Of a stretch of 64,000 nt of DNA, positions 36,908 through 48,386 are shown piece by piece. The position numbers and the translations under genes were made by a program. The notes beneath the pieces were generated by a model. The model was given only the letters and a program-made list of their open reading frames with translations. It did no database searches and had not been told where the DNA came from. The stretch's first letter is position 1; each line of letters starts with the position of its first letter. The stretch is from Burkholderiaceae bacterium. GTDB lineage: Bacteria; Pseudomonadota; Gammaproteobacteria; Burkholderiales; Burkholderiaceae_E. The stretch covers positions 186,001 to 250,000 of the forward strand of contig JACKLP010000002.1 of assembly GCA_024235875.1 (NCBI GenBank), given 5' to 3'.

Positions 36908-38467
36908 ATGTACCTGACCCAGGCCATCAAGAGCAACGCACAGCAGCAGTCCGAGGCCATCGCCACCCGCTTCGGCAAGCGCACCCAGACCTGGCGCAGC
37001 TTCACCGACCGGGTCGCGCGCCTGGCCGCCGGCCTGGCCAGCCTGGGCGTGCGGCGCGGCGACCGGGTCGCGATCCTGGCGCTGAATTCCGACCGCTATC
37101 TGGAGTACTACTACGGCTGCTATTGGCTGGGCGCGGCGGTGGTGCCGATGAACCTGCGCTGGTCGCCGGCCGAGAACGCCTATTCGCTCAACGACTCGGG
37201 CGCGCAGACGCTGTTCGTGGACGATGCCTTCCTGAAGGCCATGCCCGCGATCCTGGCCGAGGCCAAGGACGTGAAGCACTTCGTGTTCACCGGCGAGGGC
37301 GAGACCCCCGAGGGCTGGCACCGCCACGATCAACTGATCGCCGCCCACGAGCCGGCCGAAGACGCCGGGGCAGGGGGTCATGACCTGGCCGGCATCTTCT
37401 ACACCGGTGGCACCACGGGCTTTCCGAAGGGCGTGATGCTCTCGCACCTGGCGATCTGGTCCAGCGGCATGGCGATGGCCTTCAACCTGGGCTGCTCGTC
37501 GCGTACCAACTACCTGCATGCGGCGCCGATGTTCCATCTGGCCGACGGCGCGATGTCCAACTGCGTCACGGTCGCCGGTGGCAGCCACAGCTTCATCGCC
37601 GCCTTCGACCCCGCGAAGGTGCTCGATGCGATCGAGCAGCATGCGGTCACCGACGTGCTGCTCGTGCCGACGATGGTGCAGATGCTGCTCAATGCCGAGA
37701 GCTATTCGCCGGCGCGGCTGGCCAGCCTGCAGCGGGTGATCTATGGTGCGTCTCCGATGCCCGAGGGCGTGATCCGGCGCTGTCTCACCGAGTTGCCCGA
37801 AGTCGGCTTCGCGCAGGCCTATGGACAGACCGAGCTTGCCCCGCTGGCGACGATCAATCCGCCGGAGCAGCACGTGCTCGACGGCCCGAACAGCCAGCGC
37901 CTGCGCTCCGCCGGCCGGGCCTGCGCCTGCGTGGAACTGAAGATCGTCGGCGACGACGGCCAGGAGTTGCCGCGCGGCCAGGTGGGCGAGGTCATCGTGC
38001 GCGGCCCGAACACCATGACCGGCTACTGGAAGCTGCCCGAGCAGACCGCGGCCACGCTGAAGAACGGCTGGGTGCATACGGGCGACGCGGCCTGGATGGA
38101 CGACGAGGGCTACATCTACATCGCCGATCGTCTGAAGGACATGATCATCAGCGGCGGCGAGAACGTTTTCTCGGCCGAGGTCGAGAGCGCGATATCCAAG
38201 CACCCGGCCGTGCGCGAGGTGGCGGTGGTGGGTATCCCGTCCGAGCAGTGGGGCGAGAGCGTGCATGCGATCATCGTGCCGCATGCCGATGCGAAGGTCT
38301 CCGAGCAGGAGATCATCGAGCACAGCAAGGGCCTGATTGCGCACTACAAGTGCCCGCGCTCGGTCGAGTTCCGCGGCGAGCCCCTGCCGCTGTCGGGCGC
38401 GGGGAAGGTGCTCAAGCGCGATCTGAGGGCGCCTTACTGGGAAGGGCGCGAGCGCCAGGTGAACTGA
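36908..38467 (+). CDS. Acyl-CoA synthetase (long-chain or aromatic acid type)
   Basis: A 519-residue AMP-forming ligase with the phosphate loop YTGGTTGFPKG, A5 YGQTELA, the hinge DRLKDMIISGGENVFSAEVE and the catalytic Lys in SGAGKVLKRDLR. CGGAG lies about 8 bases before the ATG at 36908. It shares layout with the synthetase at 8009-9565 but is more like FadD-type enzymes of fatty or aryl acids. It could feed the peptide-transport operon downstream only loosely; the substrate is unassigned. Confidence 0.85.
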   Translation: MYLTQAIKSNAQQQSEAIATRFGKRTQTWRSFTDRVARLAAGLASLGVRRGDRVAILALNSDRYLEYYYGCYWLGAAVVPMNLRWSPAENAYSLNDSGAQTLFVDDAFLKAMPAILAEAKDVKHFVFTGEGETPEGWHRHDQLIAAHEPAEDAGAGGHDLAGIFYTGGTTGFPKGVMLSHLAIWSSGMAMAFNLGCSSRTNYLHAAPMFHLADGAMSNCVTVAGGSHSFIAAFDPAKVLDAIEQHAVTDVLLVPTMVQMLLNAESYSPARLASLQRVIYGASPMPEGVIRRCLTELPEVGFAQAYGQTELAPLATINPPEQHVLDGPNSQRLRSAGRACACVELKIVGDDGQELPRGQVGEVIVRGPNTMTGYWKLPEQTAATLKNGWVHTGDAAWMDDEGYIYIADRLKDMIISGGENVFSAEVESAISKHPAVREVAVVGIPSEQWGESVHAIIVPHADAKVSEQEIIEHSKGLIAHYKCPRSVEFRGEPLPLSGAGKVLKRDLRAPYWEGRERQVN

Positions 38468-38640
38468 CACTTGGAACCCGCGGGCCGGCGCGGGGCCGCG
38501 GCCTGGCCGACGCATCGACGGGCGAGGTCGGGTCGGGTTTCGGCGGCCGGGGTGGGTGCCTTTGCGGACCCGCACTGCCGTGGCATAGTCCCATCGGAAT
38601 TCGAATCGAACAATCGAGCCGCGCCGGCAGAGGAGCCACC

Positions 38641-40239
38641 ATGATCGACCCGACCCGTCAATTGCGCCCGGTTCGTGCGCTGCTTCGCGCGGCTGCGCTT
38701 TGCGCTGTCGTTGCCTGCAGCGGCGGCGCGCTGGCTGCCGATCTGGTGATCGCGCTCAAGACCGAGCCCAGCTCGCTCGATCCGCAATACCACGCGCTCA
38801 CCCCCAACATCCAGGTCTCGCAGACCCTGTTCGAACCCCTGGTCTGCAACGGCACCGACCTGGAGCTCCAGCCCTGCCTGGCCGAGTCGTGGGCGGTGGA
38901 CGGCAAGGTCTGGACCTTCAGGCTGCGGCCCAACGTGAAGTTCGCCGACGGCTCGCCGTTCACGGCCAACGACGTGGTGTTCACCTTCGATCGCGTGCCG
39001 AAGGTGCCCAACAGCCCGTCGTCGTTCAAGATCTACCAGCAACACATCGTCAAGGTCGAGGCGGCCGATCCGCTCACGGTGCGGATCACGACCGACGTGC
39101 CCTATCCGCTGCTGGTGAACAACATCACCGGGCTGCCGATCATGTCGGCCAAGGCGGCGGCCGGGCCGGCGCCCGAGGGCAAGACGACCACGCAACTGAA
39201 TGCCGGCGACGGTCTCGTGGGCACGGGGCCCTACCGCTTCGTGAGCTGGAAGCGCGGCAGCGAGATCGTCTTCGAGCGCAATCCCCACTACTGGGGCACG
39301 GCACCGGCCTGGGACAAGGTCACCTACCGGCCGATCAGCAATCCGGCCGCGCGCGTGGCGGCGCTGCTCTCGGGCGACGCCGACCTGATCGAGGATCCGC
39401 CCACCGACGACTTGGAGCGGCTGCGCAAGAACCCGAAGCTGAACGTGGCCACCAAGGCGTCGGTGCGCGTGATCTACGTGGCGCTCGACCAGCACGGCGA
39501 CAAGACTCCGGGCGTGGAGGGCGCCGATGGCAAGAATCCGTTCCGTGACAAGCGGGTGCGCGAAGCGATGTCGCTTGCGATCAATCGCGCGGCGCTGGTC
39601 GATCGGGTGATGAGCGGCGTGGCCACTCCGGCCGCGCAACTGCTGCCCTATCCGATGTTCGGCACCAGCAAGCGCCTGGCACAAGCCGCCAGGCCAGACC
39701 CCGTGCGCGCGAAGGCGCTGCTGGCGGAAGCCGGCTATCCGAACGGCTTCTCGCTCGTGCTCGGTTCGCCGAGCGGGCGCTATATCAATGACGCCAAGGT
39801 CGCGCAGGCGCTCGCGTCGATGTGGACCCGGATCGGCGTCAAGACTACGGTCGACGCCACTGCGCCATCGGTGTTCTTCAAGAAGCGCAACACCTACGTC
39901 TTCAGTGCCTACATGGCCGGCTGGGCCACGTCCACCGGCGAGCTCTCGAACACGCTCAACTCGTTGCTCGTGACGCCAAACAAGGAAAAGCGCGTGGGCA
40001 CCACCAACCGCAGCCGCTATTCGAACCTGGCGATGGACAAGCTGGTGGAGCAGGCCGGAACCGAGATGGACGCAGGCAAGCGTGGCGAGCTGTTGCGCCA
40101 GGCCGGCGAGATGGCGATGGACGACTTTGCCATGCTGCCCATCCACTTCGAGCAGTCGGTCTGGGCGATGCGCAAGGGCCTGAGCTTCGCCGGGCGCGCA
40201 GACCAGATGACGCTGGCGCAGTCGGTATCGGGCAAGTAG
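38641..40239 (+). CDS. ABC transporter periplasmic peptide-binding protein (family 5)
   Basis: A 532-residue solute-binding protein. GAGGAG precedes the ATG; a signal peptide ends near ALAA (about residue 33). The family 5 profile is clear: DLVIALKTEPSSLDPQ, LAESWAVDGKVWTFRLRPNVKFADGSPFTANDVVFTFDR, GTGPYRFVSWKRG, NPFRDKRVREAMSLAINR. This class binds di-/oligopeptides, nickel or other small solutes. The following four genes complete the transporter. Confidence 0.85.
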   Translation: MIDPTRQLRPVRALLRAAALCAVVACSGGALAADLVIALKTEPSSLDPQYHALTPNIQVSQTLFEPLVCNGTDLELQPCLAESWAVDGKVWTFRLRPNVKFADGSPFTANDVVFTFDRVPKVPNSPSSFKIYQQHIVKVEAADPLTVRITTDVPYPLLVNNITGLPIMSAKAAAGPAPEGKTTTQLNAGDGLVGTGPYRFVSWKRGSEIVFERNPHYWGTAPAWDKVTYRPISNPAARVAALLSGDADLIEDPPTDDLERLRKNPKLNVATKASVRVIYVALDQHGDKTPGVEGADGKNPFRDKRVREAMSLAINRAALVDRVMSGVATPAAQLLPYPMFGTSKRLAQAARPDPVRAKALLAEAGYPNGFSLVLGSPSGRYINDAKVAQALASMWTRIGVKTTVDATAPSVFFKKRNTYVFSAYMAGWATSTGELSNTLNSLLVTPNKEKRVGTTNRSRYSNLAMDKLVEQAGTEMDAGKRGELLRQAGEMAMDDFAMLPIHFEQSVWAMRKGLSFAGRADQMTLAQSVSGK

Positions 40240-40353
40240 CAGCCGGCGCCACGCGCACCGAGCGCCCGCGCGGGCGGTGCGCGCCTGGCGCGCCGTGGCC
40301 CAGGCCTTCGAGCCGCATCCGCGTCATTGCCGCACCCGATTCGGTTCCGCCGC

Positions 40354-41331
40354 ATGCCTGCCTACATCATCCGCCGGCTCTCGCAGGCGCTGCTCGTGAT
40401 GATCGTCATGTCGGTGCTCGTGTTCGCTGGCCTGTATGTGATCGGCGACCCGGTCGACATGCTCGCGAGCCCCGAGGCCACGCTGAAGGACCTCGACGAG
40501 ATCCGTCGCACGCTCGGCCTGGACAAGCCGATGTGGCAGCAGTACCTGATCTTCGCGTCGCGCGCGATCCAGCTCGATTTCGGGCGCAGCTTCCTGGCCG
40601 GCCAGCCGGCCATGGGGCTGATCCTCGAGCGCATGCCGGCCACGCTGGAGCTCGCGTGCGTGGCGATGGGGCTCTCGGTGCTGGTGGGCGTGCCGCTGGG
40701 GATGCTCGCCGGCCTGCGACCGACCGCGGCCAGCAGCCGCGGCATCATGACCGGCTCGCTGCTGGGCTTTTCGTTGCCCAACTTCTGGGTCGGCCTGATG
40801 CTGATCATGGTGTTCGCGGTCCATCTGGGCTGGACGCCGGCCAGTGGCCGTGGCCATACGGTGCGTTTCGGCGCGCTCGAGCTGAGCATCGTCACGCTCG
40901 ATGGCTGGCAGCACATCATCCTGCCGGCGCTCACGATCGCGCTCGCCAAGGGCGCGCTGCTGATCCGCGTCACGCGCGCCGCCACGCGCGAGGCATTGCC
41001 GATGGACTACATCCGCTTCGCCCGCGCCAAGGGCCTGAGCTGGGGCCGCATCCTGCGCGTGCACCTGCTCAAGAACATCCTGATCCCGATCGTCACGATC
41101 AGCGGCCTCGAGTTCGGCCAGGTGGTGGCTTTCGCCGTGGTGACCGAGACCATCTTCGCGTGGCCCGGCATGGGCAAGCTGCTGCTCGATTCGATCACCA
41201 CGCTCGACCGGCCGGTGGTGGTGGCCTACCTGCTGCTGATCGTGTTCTTCCTGGTCATGCTCAACCTCGTGGTCGATATCCTCTATTCGGTTCTTGATCC
41301 GCGCGTCCGGCTGCAGGGGACCAAGGCGTGA
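40354..41331 (+). CDS. Peptide ABC transporter permease (DppB type)
   Basis: A 325-residue inner-membrane permease with the DppB layout: one N-terminal helix (RRLSQALLVMIVMSVLVFAGLY), a periplasmic loop and five further helices, ending with the EAA-type loop (DYIRFARAKGLSWGRIL). The ATG at 40354 is the family start; a TTG at 40327 is in frame upstream. Its stop overlaps the next start (GTGA). Confidence 0.85.
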   Translation: MPAYIIRRLSQALLVMIVMSVLVFAGLYVIGDPVDMLASPEATLKDLDEIRRTLGLDKPMWQQYLIFASRAIQLDFGRSFLAGQPAMGLILERMPATLELACVAMGLSVLVGVPLGMLAGLRPTAASSRGIMTGSLLGFSLPNFWVGLMLIMVFAVHLGWTPASGRGHTVRFGALELSIVTLDGWQHIILPALTIALAKGALLIRVTRAATREALPMDYIRFARAKGLSWGRILRVHLLKNILIPIVTISGLEFGQVVAFAVVTETIFAWPGMGKLLLDSITTLDRPVVVAYLLLIVFFLVMLNLVVDILYSVLDPRVRLQGTKA

Positions 41332-42236
41332 GTGACGCCGATCGCGCGAACCCGGCCATGCCCGAGACGCCGTGGCAGCGCTTCCGGCGCGAGTTCTTCG
41401 CGAGCTGGCTGGCAATCCTGGGTCTGGTGTTGTTGCTGCTCGCGGTGGGCGTGGCCGTGCTTGCGCCGTGGATCTCGCCGCAGAACCCCTACGACATCGG
41501 GACCCTCGACATCCTGGATGCGAAGCTGCCGCCGGGCAGCGCCAACATGGACCAGAGCACCATCTTCTGGCTCGGCACCGATGGCCTGGCGCGCGACGTG
41601 ATGTCGGCTATCTTCTACGGCATGCGCACGAGCCTCATCGTGGGTGTCGTGTCGGTGAGCGTGGCACTCGCGATCGGCAGCCTGGTCGGCCTGGCGGCCG
41701 CGTATTTCGGCGGCAAGGTCGACTCGATCCTGATGCGTATCGTCGATCTGCAGCTCTCGTTTCCGGCGATCCTGCTCGCGCTGATCCTGCTGGCCACGCT
41801 CGGGAAGGGGGTGGACAAGGTGATCGTCGCGCTGATCGCGGTGCAGTGGGCCTACTTCGCGCGGGCGGCGCGCGGCGCGGCGCTGGTCGAGCGCAACAAG
41901 GAGTACGTGGACGCGGCGCGGTGCCTGTCGCTGTCGGCGCCGCGAATCCTGCTGCGGCACATGTTGCCCAACTGCATGCCGCCGCTGATCGTGATCGGCA
42001 CCATCGATCTCGCGCATGCGATCGCGCTCGAATCGACCTTGTCGTTCCTGGGCGTGGGGGTGCCGGTCACCCAGCCATCGCTTGGCATGCTGATCTCCAA
42101 CGGTTTCGAGTACATCTTGTCGGGGCACTACTGGATCTCGTTCTTTCCCGGGCTGGCGCTCGCGATCGCGATCATCGGCATCAACCTGGTGGGCGACCAG
42201 TTGCGCGATGTGCTCAACCCGCACAACGTGCACTGA
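41328..42236 (+). CDS. Peptide ABC transporter permease (DppC type)
   Basis: A 302-residue permease starting at GTG, overlapping the previous stop. It has the DppC N-terminal extension (WQRFRREFFASWLAILGLVLLL), the gate segment (FWLGTDGLARDVMSAIFYGMRTSLIVG) and the EAA-like loop (EYVDAARCLSLSAPRILLRHMLPN). Its stop overlaps the next ATG. Confidence 0.85.
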   Translation: MSDADRANPAMPETPWQRFRREFFASWLAILGLVLLLLAVGVAVLAPWISPQNPYDIGTLDILDAKLPPGSANMDQSTIFWLGTDGLARDVMSAIFYGMRTSLIVGVVSVSVALAIGSLVGLAAAYFGGKVDSILMRIVDLQLSFPAILLALILLATLGKGVDKVIVALIAVQWAYFARAARGAALVERNKEYVDAARCLSLSAPRILLRHMLPNCMPPLIVIGTIDLAHAIALESTLSFLGVGVPVTQPSLGMLISNGFEYILSGHYWISFFPGLALAIAIIGINLVGDQLRDVLNPHNVH

Positions 42237-43243
42237 TGGCCGATCTCATGGTCCGCGGCGGCGTATCGCAATTCACCGGGCCTGTCCTCGAGGTCTCGGG
42301 ACTGAAGACGCACTTCCACACCCACGAGGGCGTGGTGAGGGCCGTCGACGGGGTCGACCTTCGTGTGGGAGCGGGCGAGGTCCTGGGACTGGTCGGCGAA
42401 TCGGGCTGCGGCAAGAGCATCACCGGCTTCTCGATCATCGGGCTGATCGACCCGCCGGGGCGGATCGAGGGTGGCCAGGTGCGCTTCCTCGGCGAGGAAC
42501 TTGCGGGCGCCGACGAATCGCGATTGCGCGCGCTGCGAGGCAAGCAGGTCGCGATGATCTTCCAGGATCCGATGATGACGCTCAACCCGGTGCTTCGCAT
42601 CGACACCCAGATGATCGAGGCGATCACCGCGCACGAGCGAACCAGCCAGGCCGCGGCCCGCGCGCGCGCTCGCGACGCGCTGGCGATGGTGGGCATTCCG
42701 GCGCCCGACGAGCGCCTGCTCGCCTATCCGCACCAACTCTCGGGCGGCATGCGCCAGCGCGTCGCGATCGCGATCGCGCTGCTCAACCACCCACGGCTCA
42801 TCATCGCCGACGAGCCGACCACCGCGCTGGACGTGACGATCCAGGCGCAGATCCTGCACGAAGTGCAACGCCTGTGCCGCGACACCGGCACCGCGCTGAT
42901 CTGGATCACGCACGACCTCGCCGTGGTCTCCGGGCTCGCCGATACCATCGCGGTGATGTATGCCGGCCGCATCGTCGAGAGCGGGCGCACCGCCGACGTG
43001 GTGCGCGATCCGCGCCACCCCTACACGCGCGGCCTGATCGATTCGATCCCCACCCGCGAGACGCACGGCACCACCTTGCGGCAGATCCCGGGCATGACCC
43101 CGTCGCTGCTGCACTTGCCGCGGGGCTGCGCGTTCGCCCCGCGTTGCCCGCGCGCCGATGCGGCCTGCGACGGATTGCCGGTGGTCCGCCCGCTCGGCGG
43201 CGGGCGGACGGTGCGCTGCTGGCATGCGCTCGGCGAGGACTGA
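42236..43243 (+). CDS. Peptide ABC transporter ATP-binding protein (DppD type)
   Basis: A 335-residue ATPase with Walker A GESGCGKS, the ABC signature LSGGMRQR, Walker B LIIADEPTTALD and switch His in ITHDL. The C-terminal oligopeptide/dipeptide domain with its Cys cluster (GCAFAPRCPRADAAC) is complete. It starts at the last base of the previous stop. Confidence 0.9.
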   Translation: MADLMVRGGVSQFTGPVLEVSGLKTHFHTHEGVVRAVDGVDLRVGAGEVLGLVGESGCGKSITGFSIIGLIDPPGRIEGGQVRFLGEELAGADESRLRALRGKQVAMIFQDPMMTLNPVLRIDTQMIEAITAHERTSQAAARARARDALAMVGIPAPDERLLAYPHQLSGGMRQRVAIAIALLNHPRLIIADEPTTALDVTIQAQILHEVQRLCRDTGTALIWITHDLAVVSGLADTIAVMYAGRIVESGRTADVVRDPRHPYTRGLIDSIPTRETHGTTLRQIPGMTPSLLHLPRGCAFAPRCPRADAACDGLPVVRPLGGGRTVRCWHALGED

Positions 43244-43253
43244 GGGCGTCGGC

Positions 43254-44398
<1,145 letters not shown>

Positions 44399-44402
<4 letters not shown>

Positions 44403-45316
44403 GCCCCACCGCCACCGGTCCGAAGCTGCCACCGCAAACCGTCGAGCCCCGGGCCCCGGCCCCGTTCGCACCCTACGCGCTGCACGAGCCGCAAGGCGAT
44501 GCGATCCCGCTCGTCTGCGACTCGCCGCACAGTGGCACGCGCTATCCCTTGGATTTCGACCACGCGCTGGCGTTCGCCCAGCTGCGCTCGGGCGAAGACA
44601 CCGACGTCGACGTGCTCTGGGGCGCGCTGCCCACGGTGGGCGCCACGCTGATCGCGGCCGAGTTCCCACGCGCCTACATCGATCCGAACCGCGAGCCCGC
44701 CGACATCGACCCCGAACTGCTGTCGGCGCCCTGGCCCGGGCCGGTCGCGCCGAGCGAAAAGACGCGCCTGGGCGTGGGCCTGATCTGGCGCCTCGCCGGC
44801 CACGGCGAAGCATCGCCGATCTACGATCGCAAGCTCTCGCCAGCCGAGGTGCAGGCGCGCATCGACCACTACTACCGCCCCTATCACGCCGTGCTGGCCG
44901 AGCGCATCGAGCAGGCCTATTCGCGCTTCGGTGCGCTGTGGCACCTGAACCTGCACTCGATGCCGGCCAACGCCTACGAGCGGCTGAAGCTCGCGCACGA
45001 GCATCCGCTCGCCGACTTCGTGCTCGGTGACCGCGACGGCAGCACCTGCGCGCCCGAGTTCGTCGACATGGTTGCGCAGGCGCTGCGCAGCCGCGGCTAC
45101 CGCGTCGCGATCAACGACCCGTTCAAGGGCGTGGCGGTGATCGCGCGCATCGGCCGGCCGGCCGAACGCCGGCACAGCCTGCAGATCGAAGTCCATCGCG
45201 GGCTGTACATGGACGAAGCCACGCGCGCGCGCAGCGCGGGCTTTGCGCGCCTGCGCGCTGACCTCGATGGCGCCGCCGCCGACATCGCACGCTACATCCG
45301 GGAGCAAGTGAAATGA
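44399..45316 (+). CDS. N-formylglutamate amidohydrolase family protein
   Basis: A 305-residue enzyme of the N-formylglutamate amidohydrolase family: the start region IPLVCDSPHSGTRYP, AEFPRAYIDPNREPADIDPEL and LWHLNLHSMP hold the zinc and carboxylate-binding residues. HutG-type members release formate and glutamate from N-formylglutamate in histidine degradation. No hut genes are here; the ATGA overlaps with dpp-type genes on one side and an M20 hydrolase on the other argue for cleavage of an imported N-acyl amino acid or peptide. Confidence 0.85.
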
Positions 45317-46515
45317 GCCTCATCGCCGAAATCGAAGCCGAACGCGACACCCTGGTCGAGATCCGCCACGACATTCATGCCCACCCCGAGATCGCCTTCG
45401 AGGAACAACGCACCTCGGACCTGGTCGCCCGGCGCCTTGCCGACTGGGGCATCGAGGTCCACCGGGGGCTTGGCCAGACCGGCCTGGTCGGCGTGCTGCA
45501 CGGCAGTCGCGGCGCGGGCAAGCGCGCGATCGGCCTGCGGGCCGACATGGATGCGCTGCCGATGCCCGAGCACAACCGCTTTGCATGGGCGTCGAAGCAC
45601 CCGGGCCGCATGCACGGCTGCGGGCACGACGGCCACACCACGATGCTGCTCGGTGCCGCGCAATACCTGGCGCGTCATCGCGACTTCGAAGGTACGGTGA
45701 ACCTGATCTTCCAGCCCGCCGAGGAGGGTGGCAACGCCGGCGCGCGCGCAATGATGGAAGACGGCTTGTTCGACCGCTTTCCCTGCGACGAGGTCTACGG
45801 CATCCACAACATGCCGGGCGCACCGGTCGGCAGCTTCGGCTTTCGGACCGGCGCCATGATGGCGTCGAGCAACCGCTTCGACATCATCGTTCGCGGCGTC
45901 GGCGGCCATGCGGCGCAGCCGCACCACACCGTGGACCCGATCGTGATCGCCGCCGAGATGGTGGGCGTGCTGCAGACGCTGATCTCGCGCCACAAGTCGC
46001 CGATCGAGACCGCCGTGCTGTCGGTCACCCAGATTCATGCCGGCGATGCGTACAACGTGATCCCGGCCGAGGCCGTGATCCGGGGCACCGTGCGTACCTT
46101 CTCGGAGAAGGTGCTCGACGAGATGGAGGCCAACCTGCGCCGCGTCGCGGAAACGCTTCCCGCCGTGCACGGCGGCAGCGGCGAGCTGAACTTCTACCGT
46201 GCCTACCCGCCGCTGGTGAACCACGCCGCGCAGACCGAGTTCGCCGCGAAGGTCGCCGAGCAGGCATTCGGCGCCGCCAGGGTGCGCCGCGAGATCGACC
46301 CGGTGGGCGGCGCCGAGGACTTCTCCTTCTTCCTGCAGAAGGTGCCGGGCACCTACATCTTTCTCGGCAACGGCGACGGCGAGCATCACTCGGCGCCCTA
46401 CCACGGCATGGGGCCGTGCCAGTTGCACAACCCGAACTACGATTTCAATGACGCTTTGCTGCCGGTGGGCTCGACTTATTGGGTGAGGTTGGTGGAGGCC
46501 TTCTTTGCGCGCTAG
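45313..46515 (+). CDS. M20D family amidohydrolase/aminoacylase (hippurate hydrolase-like)
   Basis: A 400-residue metallopeptidase. The zinc or manganese ligands are in RADMDALPM and MHGCGHDGHTTMLLGAA (Cys and His), the catalytic Glu pair in FQPAEEGGNAGA and later His in IHNMPG, with a lid domain (SSNRFDIIVRGVGGHAAQPH). It removes the acyl group from an N-acyl amino acid or cleaves a small peptide. The start overlaps the previous stop, and the end overlaps the convergent transporter gene by 4 bases. Confidence 0.85.
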   Translation: MSLIAEIEAERDTLVEIRHDIHAHPEIAFEEQRTSDLVARRLADWGIEVHRGLGQTGLVGVLHGSRGAGKRAIGLRADMDALPMPEHNRFAWASKHPGRMHGCGHDGHTTMLLGAAQYLARHRDFEGTVNLIFQPAEEGGNAGARAMMEDGLFDRFPCDEVYGIHNMPGAPVGSFGFRTGAMMASSNRFDIIVRGVGGHAAQPHHTVDPIVIAAEMVGVLQTLISRHKSPIETAVLSVTQIHAGDAYNVIPAEAVIRGTVRTFSEKVLDEMEANLRRVAETLPAVHGGSGELNFYRAYPPLVNHAAQTEFAAKVAEQAFGAARVRREIDPVGGAEDFSFFLQKVPGTYIFLGNGDGEHHSAPYHGMGPCQLHNPNYDFNDALLPVGSTYWVRLVEAFFAR

Positions 46516-48302
46516 GTGAACCCGTACCCCAGCGCCAAGGCCAGCAACGGCACCATCAGCGCGAACAAGGGCAGGCCCACCTTCACGTAGTCCGAGAACC
46601 GGTATTCGCCCGCTGCCATCACGAGCAGGTTGGTCTGGTAGGCCATCGGGGTCAGGAAGCACAGGTTCGCACCGAACAGCACGCCCAGCACGAAGGCCTC
46701 GGGCTGCGCGCCCAGTTGCGTTGCCAATTGCAGGCCCAAGGGCGTCATGATCGCGGCCGCGGCGTTGTTCGATACGAAATTCGTCAGCAGGCCGGTCGCG
46801 GTGATGACAGCCGCGATCGTGGCCGTCAAGGGCCAGCTCGCGGTCCACTCGGCCAGCCGCGCGGCAACGACCGACATCGCACCGCTGCTCACGAGCGCAT
46901 CGCCCAGCGCGATCGACGAGGCCACGATCAGCACGATCCGCCATTCCACGGCCGACTCGATCTCTTCCCAGTCGGCGATGCCCGCGACCACGCAGGCGAG
47001 CACGCCGAGCACCGCGGCCACGGCGATGGGCACGAGCTTGCTGATCGCGAGCACGATCACCAGTGCGAAGACGATCAGCGCGATCGTGGCCTCGCGCCCG
47101 GCCCGCCGGCGCAGCGGCTCGCCCACCGCGACCAGCGACAGCCACCGGCAGGCGTTCGCGATCGCGTCCTCGCTGCCTTCGATCAGCAACGAGTCGCCGG
47201 CGCCGATCGGCATGAAGCGAATGTCGTTGGGATCGTTGGTGTGCGCGCTCGAGACCGCCTCGCTCAGGCCGCGTACCGCCACGTCGAAGCGCGACTCGAT
47301 GCTGCTGGCGCGCACCGACGACCCCACCACGGGACTGTCGGCCGAGACGATGCACCGCCGCACGATCCGCGACTCCTTCGCGGCCTCCGCCTTCCCGCTC
47401 GCGTCTGCCGCCAGCGAGGGTTCACGCTCGGGCAGGCCCAGGGCGTCGCGCGCATCATGCAGCGCACGGGCGTTGCCGGCGAGCACGAGCAGATCGCCGG
47501 GGCGCAGCGCCAGCGTCGGCAGTCGCGGTACCACGCGCCCGTCGCGCAACAGGTGACGGATGCTCGCGCCGCGACCGATCCGGTTGCCGATGGCGTGCAG
47601 CGTCTGACCCACCAGCGAGCCGTCGGCATGCACGCGCTCCGATGCCAGATAGCGCTCGTTGCCCGAGTCGCCTTGCGCCTGTTCGCGGTCGCCCAGGATG
47701 CGCGGTGCGATCGCGATCAGGTAGACGAGACCCACCGCCGCCGGACCGAGTGCGATCAGGTAGAAGTCGAAGAAGCCAAAGCGCGGCCCGCCCGCGCTAC
47801 CCGAGAGCGCCGAGACGAGCAGATTGGTCGACGTGCCGATGGCCGTCATCATGCCGCCCAGGATCACCGCGTAGTTCATGGGCAGGAGCATGCGGGCGGC
47901 GTTGCTGCCGGCGCGCTCGGCCGCGCCCACGAGCAGCGGGATCAGCAGCAACACCACTGGCGTGTCGTTGAGGAAGCCGCTCATCGCGAAGCCGCCGAGC
48001 AGCACCGCGGCGAACGCGGCCTTGGGGTAGTGCTCGAGCGCACCCGAGAGCAGCAGCGACACCGGGCTCATCGCGCCGGTCATGATCAGCACGCGGCCCA
48101 GCACCATCAGGCCCACGATCGCGACCAGTGCCTCGCTGGCAAAGCCGGTGAAGGCCTGCGTGGGTGCCGGCGTGCCCGGCAGAAACGCGTACAGGACGGC
48201 CAGCGTCCCGATCAGTGCCAGAGAAACCGATTGCAGGCTGAAGCGGTTACTGGCGTAGGCGACGAGCGACGCCAGCAGCAGCAGGGTGAGCCAGGTTGCC
48301 AT
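46512..48302 (-). CDS. SLC13/DASS-family transporter with two central RCK_C (TrkA-C) domains
   Basis: A 596-residue inner-membrane protein with two blocks of helices (about 1-200 and 390-596) separated by two soluble TrkA-C-like domains (about 215-385). The NxS/T signatures of the carrier are in FLNDTPVVLLLIPLL and SNNAAAAIMTPLG. In the family such proteins carry dicarboxylates, sulfate or other anions with sodium, and the RCK_C insert is thought to regulate. The ATG at 48302 is preferred; a start nine codons upstream is possible. No strong ribosome site. Confidence 0.8.
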   Translation of the reverse strand: MATWLTLLLLASLVAYASNRFSLQSVSLALIGTLAVLYAFLPGTPAPTQAFTGFASEALVAIVGLMVLGRVLIMTGAMSPVSLLLSGALEHYPKAAFAAVLLGGFAMSGFLNDTPVVLLLIPLLVGAAERAGSNAARMLLPMNYAVILGGMMTAIGTSTNLLVSALSGSAGGPRFGFFDFYLIALGPAAVGLVYLIAIAPRILGDREQAQGDSGNERYLASERVHADGSLVGQTLHAIGNRIGRGASIRHLLRDGRVVPRLPTLALRPGDLLVLAGNARALHDARDALGLPEREPSLAADASGKAEAAKESRIVRRCIVSADSPVVGSSVRASSIESRFDVAVRGLSEAVSSAHTNDPNDIRFMPIGAGDSLLIEGSEDAIANACRWLSLVAVGEPLRRRAGREATIALIVFALVIVLAISKLVPIAVAAVLGVLACVVAGIADWEEIESAVEWRIVLIVASSIALGDALVSSGAMSVVAARLAEWTASWPLTATIAAVITATGLLTNFVSNNAAAAIMTPLGLQLATQLGAQPEAFVLGVLFGANLCFLTPMAYQTNLLVMAAGEYRFSDYVKVGLPLFALMVPLLALALGYGFT

Positions 48303-48386
48303 CGAGGGATTGTGCGGGAATCGGCGCAACGCGTCCGCAAGGGCGGCATCCGCCCGCGTTTCGCGTCCGATGCGGGGGCGCCGCCG